Shown piece after piece: positions 4,369 to 5,633 of a stretch of DNA of 5,633 bases; the first letter of the stretch is position 1; every line of letters starts with the position of its first letter. A program made the translations under genes and the position numbers. Source of the DNA: Deinococcales bacterium (GTDB lineage Bacteria > Deinococcota > Deinococci > Deinococcales > Deinococcaceae). The stretch is from contig JANYFS010000482.1 of the NCBI GenBank assembly GCA_025359705.1, positions 1 through 5,633 of the forward strand. Direction: 5' to 3'. The notes below the pieces were generated by a model that did no database searches, was not told where the DNA came from, and saw only the letters and a list, made by a program, of their open reading frames with translations.

Positions 4369-5633
4369 AATTTTGCTCCCGTCTCGAGTGTGTTCTCAAC
4401 CAGTGCAGGCTCTTCCTCGAGTGAAGCCGCCAAAGATTGTTTGCGCTCGAGGTCGGCATAATGTCCATTCAAATCGATCAATTCCTGATGGGTTCCTCGC
4501 TCGAGGATTTGGCCTTCCTTTAATACGATGATTTGGTCGGCTTGGCGCAGGGTGGAAACACGGTGTCCAATTAGGATCACAGTTCTGGAGGTTTTGTTTC
4601 TACTCGAGTCATTGGCAAGTTCACGCAAACCATTCAAAATACGCGCTTCGGTTTCGGTATCCACCGCACTCATCGAGTCGTCCAAAATCAAAATATCTGG
4701 ATCTCGAGCGATGGCACGGGCCAAGGCGGTGCGCTGGCGCTGCCCCCCCGAGAGGGTGACTCCGCGTTCGCCCAGCATGGTGTCGTAGCCTTCCACAAAA
4801 CCCTCAATATCGCCCGATAGACCTGCCAAGCGTGCGGCTTCTTTGACTTTGGCTCGAGTCTCTTCTGGGTGTGCATCCTCATCTTGCCGAGTGGGGGCTT
4901 TGGTTTTCAACACCGATTTGCCCGTTTCCACCTCGAGCTGATCCCCGCCTTGCATTCCAAAAGCGATGTTCTGGGCAATGGTTTCACTGAACAAAAAGGG
5001 TTCTTGCGGAACCATGCCAATATGATCGCGCAGGGTTTTCAGGGGCATGGTGCGAATGTCCTGCCCAGAGAGCAAAATACCGCCTTCAGTGGGGTCGGAA
5101 AAGCGGGTGATCAGTTGGGCCAGCATGGTTTTGCCGCTGCCAGTTGGCCCTGTAATCCCAATGGTTTGGCCTGCGGGAATGCTCAGGTTGATGTTTTTGA
5201 GGATTTCGGTGGAACCCAAGGTCAGTGAGACGTTTTTAAACTCGAGCTGGACTGCATTTGACACAGCGGGTTCGACTCGAGCCACACTATTTTCTGCGGC
5301 TTGATCGTTGATTTTGGCTTTGGCCTCGAGCAGTTCATACAAACGTATCCAAGACGAAAACCCGCGCTGGGTCAGGTTCACAATCATCCCCACCGAAAGC
5401 ATGGGCCACGACAGGCGCTCGAGGGTCAGTACAAACTGGGTAAATTGCCCAAGGGTCAGATTTCCACCGCCCAAACCCAAAATCATCCGCCCACCCACCA
5501 GCAGCACCAGCACATAGGCAATGCCCATCAGCAGGGTCATAAACGACCAAATCGGGCCTTCCACTCGAGTCAGAGCCATATTTTTTTCGATCAAATTGTC
5601 GTTCAAGGCGCGGTATTCCTTGATCTCGATGTC
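4365..5633 (-). CDS. Heterodimeric ABC exporter, degenerate-site half-transporter (BmrC/YheI-like), 5' end missing
   Basis: The 3' part of a half-transporter; the frame stays open to the window edge, giving 422 codons beginning DIEIKEYRALND, which is the inside of the membrane domain. About 150-200 N-terminal residues lie outside. Numbering from the first visible codon, the last two membrane helices lie at about 26-53 and 60-86. The ATPase domain has Walker A GPTGSGKT at 162-169, Q-loop Gln210, canonical LSGGQ at 294-298, Walker B ILILDD with Asp319 where the catalytic Glu should be, and switch His357. The usual A-loop aromatic is absent (VSLTLGS). This Glu-to-Asp change with SMSAVD following is typical of the degenerate partner (BmrC, TM287, TmrB). 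An extra stretch of about 25-30 residues (about 227-257) lies between NIAFG and the AARLAGL helix. The stop TGA overlaps the next gene's ATG. A TTG at 5604-5606 is not the real start, because homology-like sequence continues upstream. Confidence 0.95.
   Translation of the reverse strand, partial: DIEIKEYRALNDNLIEKNMALTRVEGPIWSFMTLLMGIAYVLVLLVGGRMILGLGGGNLTLGQFTQFVLTLERLSWPMLSVGMIVNLTQRGFSSWIRLYELLEAKAKINDQAAENSVARVEPAVSNAVQLEFKNVSLTLGSTEILKNINLSIPAGQTIGITGPTGSGKTMLAQLITRFSDPTEGGILLSGQDIRTMPLKTLRDHIGMVPQEPFLFSETIAQNIAFGMQGGDQLEVETGKSVLKTKAPTRQDEDAHPEETRAKVKEAARLAGLSGDIEGFVEGYDTMLGERGVTLSGGQRQRTALARAIARDPDILILDDSMSAVDTETEARILNGLRELANDSSRNKTSRTVILIGHRVSTLRQADQIIVLKEGQILERGTHQELIDLNGHYADLERKQSLAASLEEEPALVENTLETGAKL
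4376..4380 (-). promoter_or_regulatory. Ribosome binding site of the second ABC gene
   Basis: GGGAG on the minus strand, with 7 nt between it and the ATG at 4366-4368. It lies inside the 3' end of the upstream ABC gene. It supports the first Met rather than Met4 as the start, and fits coupled translation of the two half-transporters. Confidence 0.7.

Larger units (their letters stand above)
45..5569. repeat. Highly iterated palindrome CTCGAG, 45 dispersed copies
   Basis: Start positions read by hand: 45, 309, 401, 485, 525, 591, 953, 974, 1004, 1139, 1164, 1443, 1549, 1602, 1676, 1706, 1793, 1988, 2121, 2376, 2396, 2421, 2842, 2938, 3068, 3145, 3329, 3562, 3842, 3909, 4057, 4121, 4383, 4416, 4446, 4500, 4603, 4703, 4853, 4932, 5241, 5276, 5325, 5418, 5564. 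Uniform expectation is about 1.4. Forty copies are coding and five intergenic. No consistent flanking base extends the core beyond 6 bp. The biological role is unknown; possibilities are a methylation or repair site, or a HIP1-like mutational or selective product. Confidence 0.95.

Noticed and set aside
45..5569. CTCGAG copies as cloning linkers or assembly artefacts
   Set aside because: They sit inside intact, motif-bearing reading frames in all three phases without disrupting proteins, so they are native.
5604..5606. TTG as the start codon of the first ABC gene
   Set aside because: The frame is open to the window edge and the residues before it (DIEIKEYRA) fit the family's membrane domain, so the true start lies outside.

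Overview
The window holds four protein genes, all on the minus strand. In transcription order (right to left) they are: the 3' part of an ABC exporter half-transporter (4365-5633, cut by the window edge), a second complete ABC exporter half-transporter overlapping it by 4 nt (2488-4368), a TetR-family repressor (1655-2260), and a 2-phosphoglycerate kinase with three N-terminal ATP-cone repeats (17-1465). The only gaps are 2261-2487 and 1466-1654. I see no tRNA, rRNA, CRISPR array or transposase.

The two ABC proteins form a textbook heterodimeric exporter with one working and one degenerate ATP site (BmrC/BmrD, TmrA/TmrB, TM287/288, LmrC/LmrD type). The first protein has a normal LSGGQ signature but Asp in place of the catalytic Walker B Glu. 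The second has the catalytic Glu but an altered LSTGQ signature. The TetR gene lies directly downstream in the same direction and is a plausible local regulator. The kinase gene is separated by 189 nt and looks like an independent metabolic gene.

The most striking signal is not a gene. The palindrome CTCGAG occurs 45 times by hand count, against about 1.4 expected for a random 6-mer in a sequence this long. It is present in all four genes, in all three codon frames and in both intergenic gaps, so it acts at the DNA level, like the cyanobacterial HIP1 highly iterated palindrome. It shapes coding: 23 of 25 Leu-Glu pairs are written CTC-GAG. Two copies form the stem of the likely ABC-operon terminator. 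A second non-coding signal is a degenerate 7-bp tandem repeat (AACGAAT/CACGGAT-like) just after the stop codons of both the second ABC gene and tetR. An exact 11-bp tandem repeat lies upstream of the kinase gene.

Organism: a bacterium of roughly 50% GC by eye. The ATP-cone 2-phosphoglycerate kinase, the BmrCD/TmrAB-like exporter and the TANNNT hexamers 6-8 nt before ATG codons that lack a Shine-Dalgarno sequence (leaderless-style starts) would fit Deinococcota (Thermus/Meiothermus/Deinococcus relatives), with Chloroflexota as an alternative. This is an inference and not firm.
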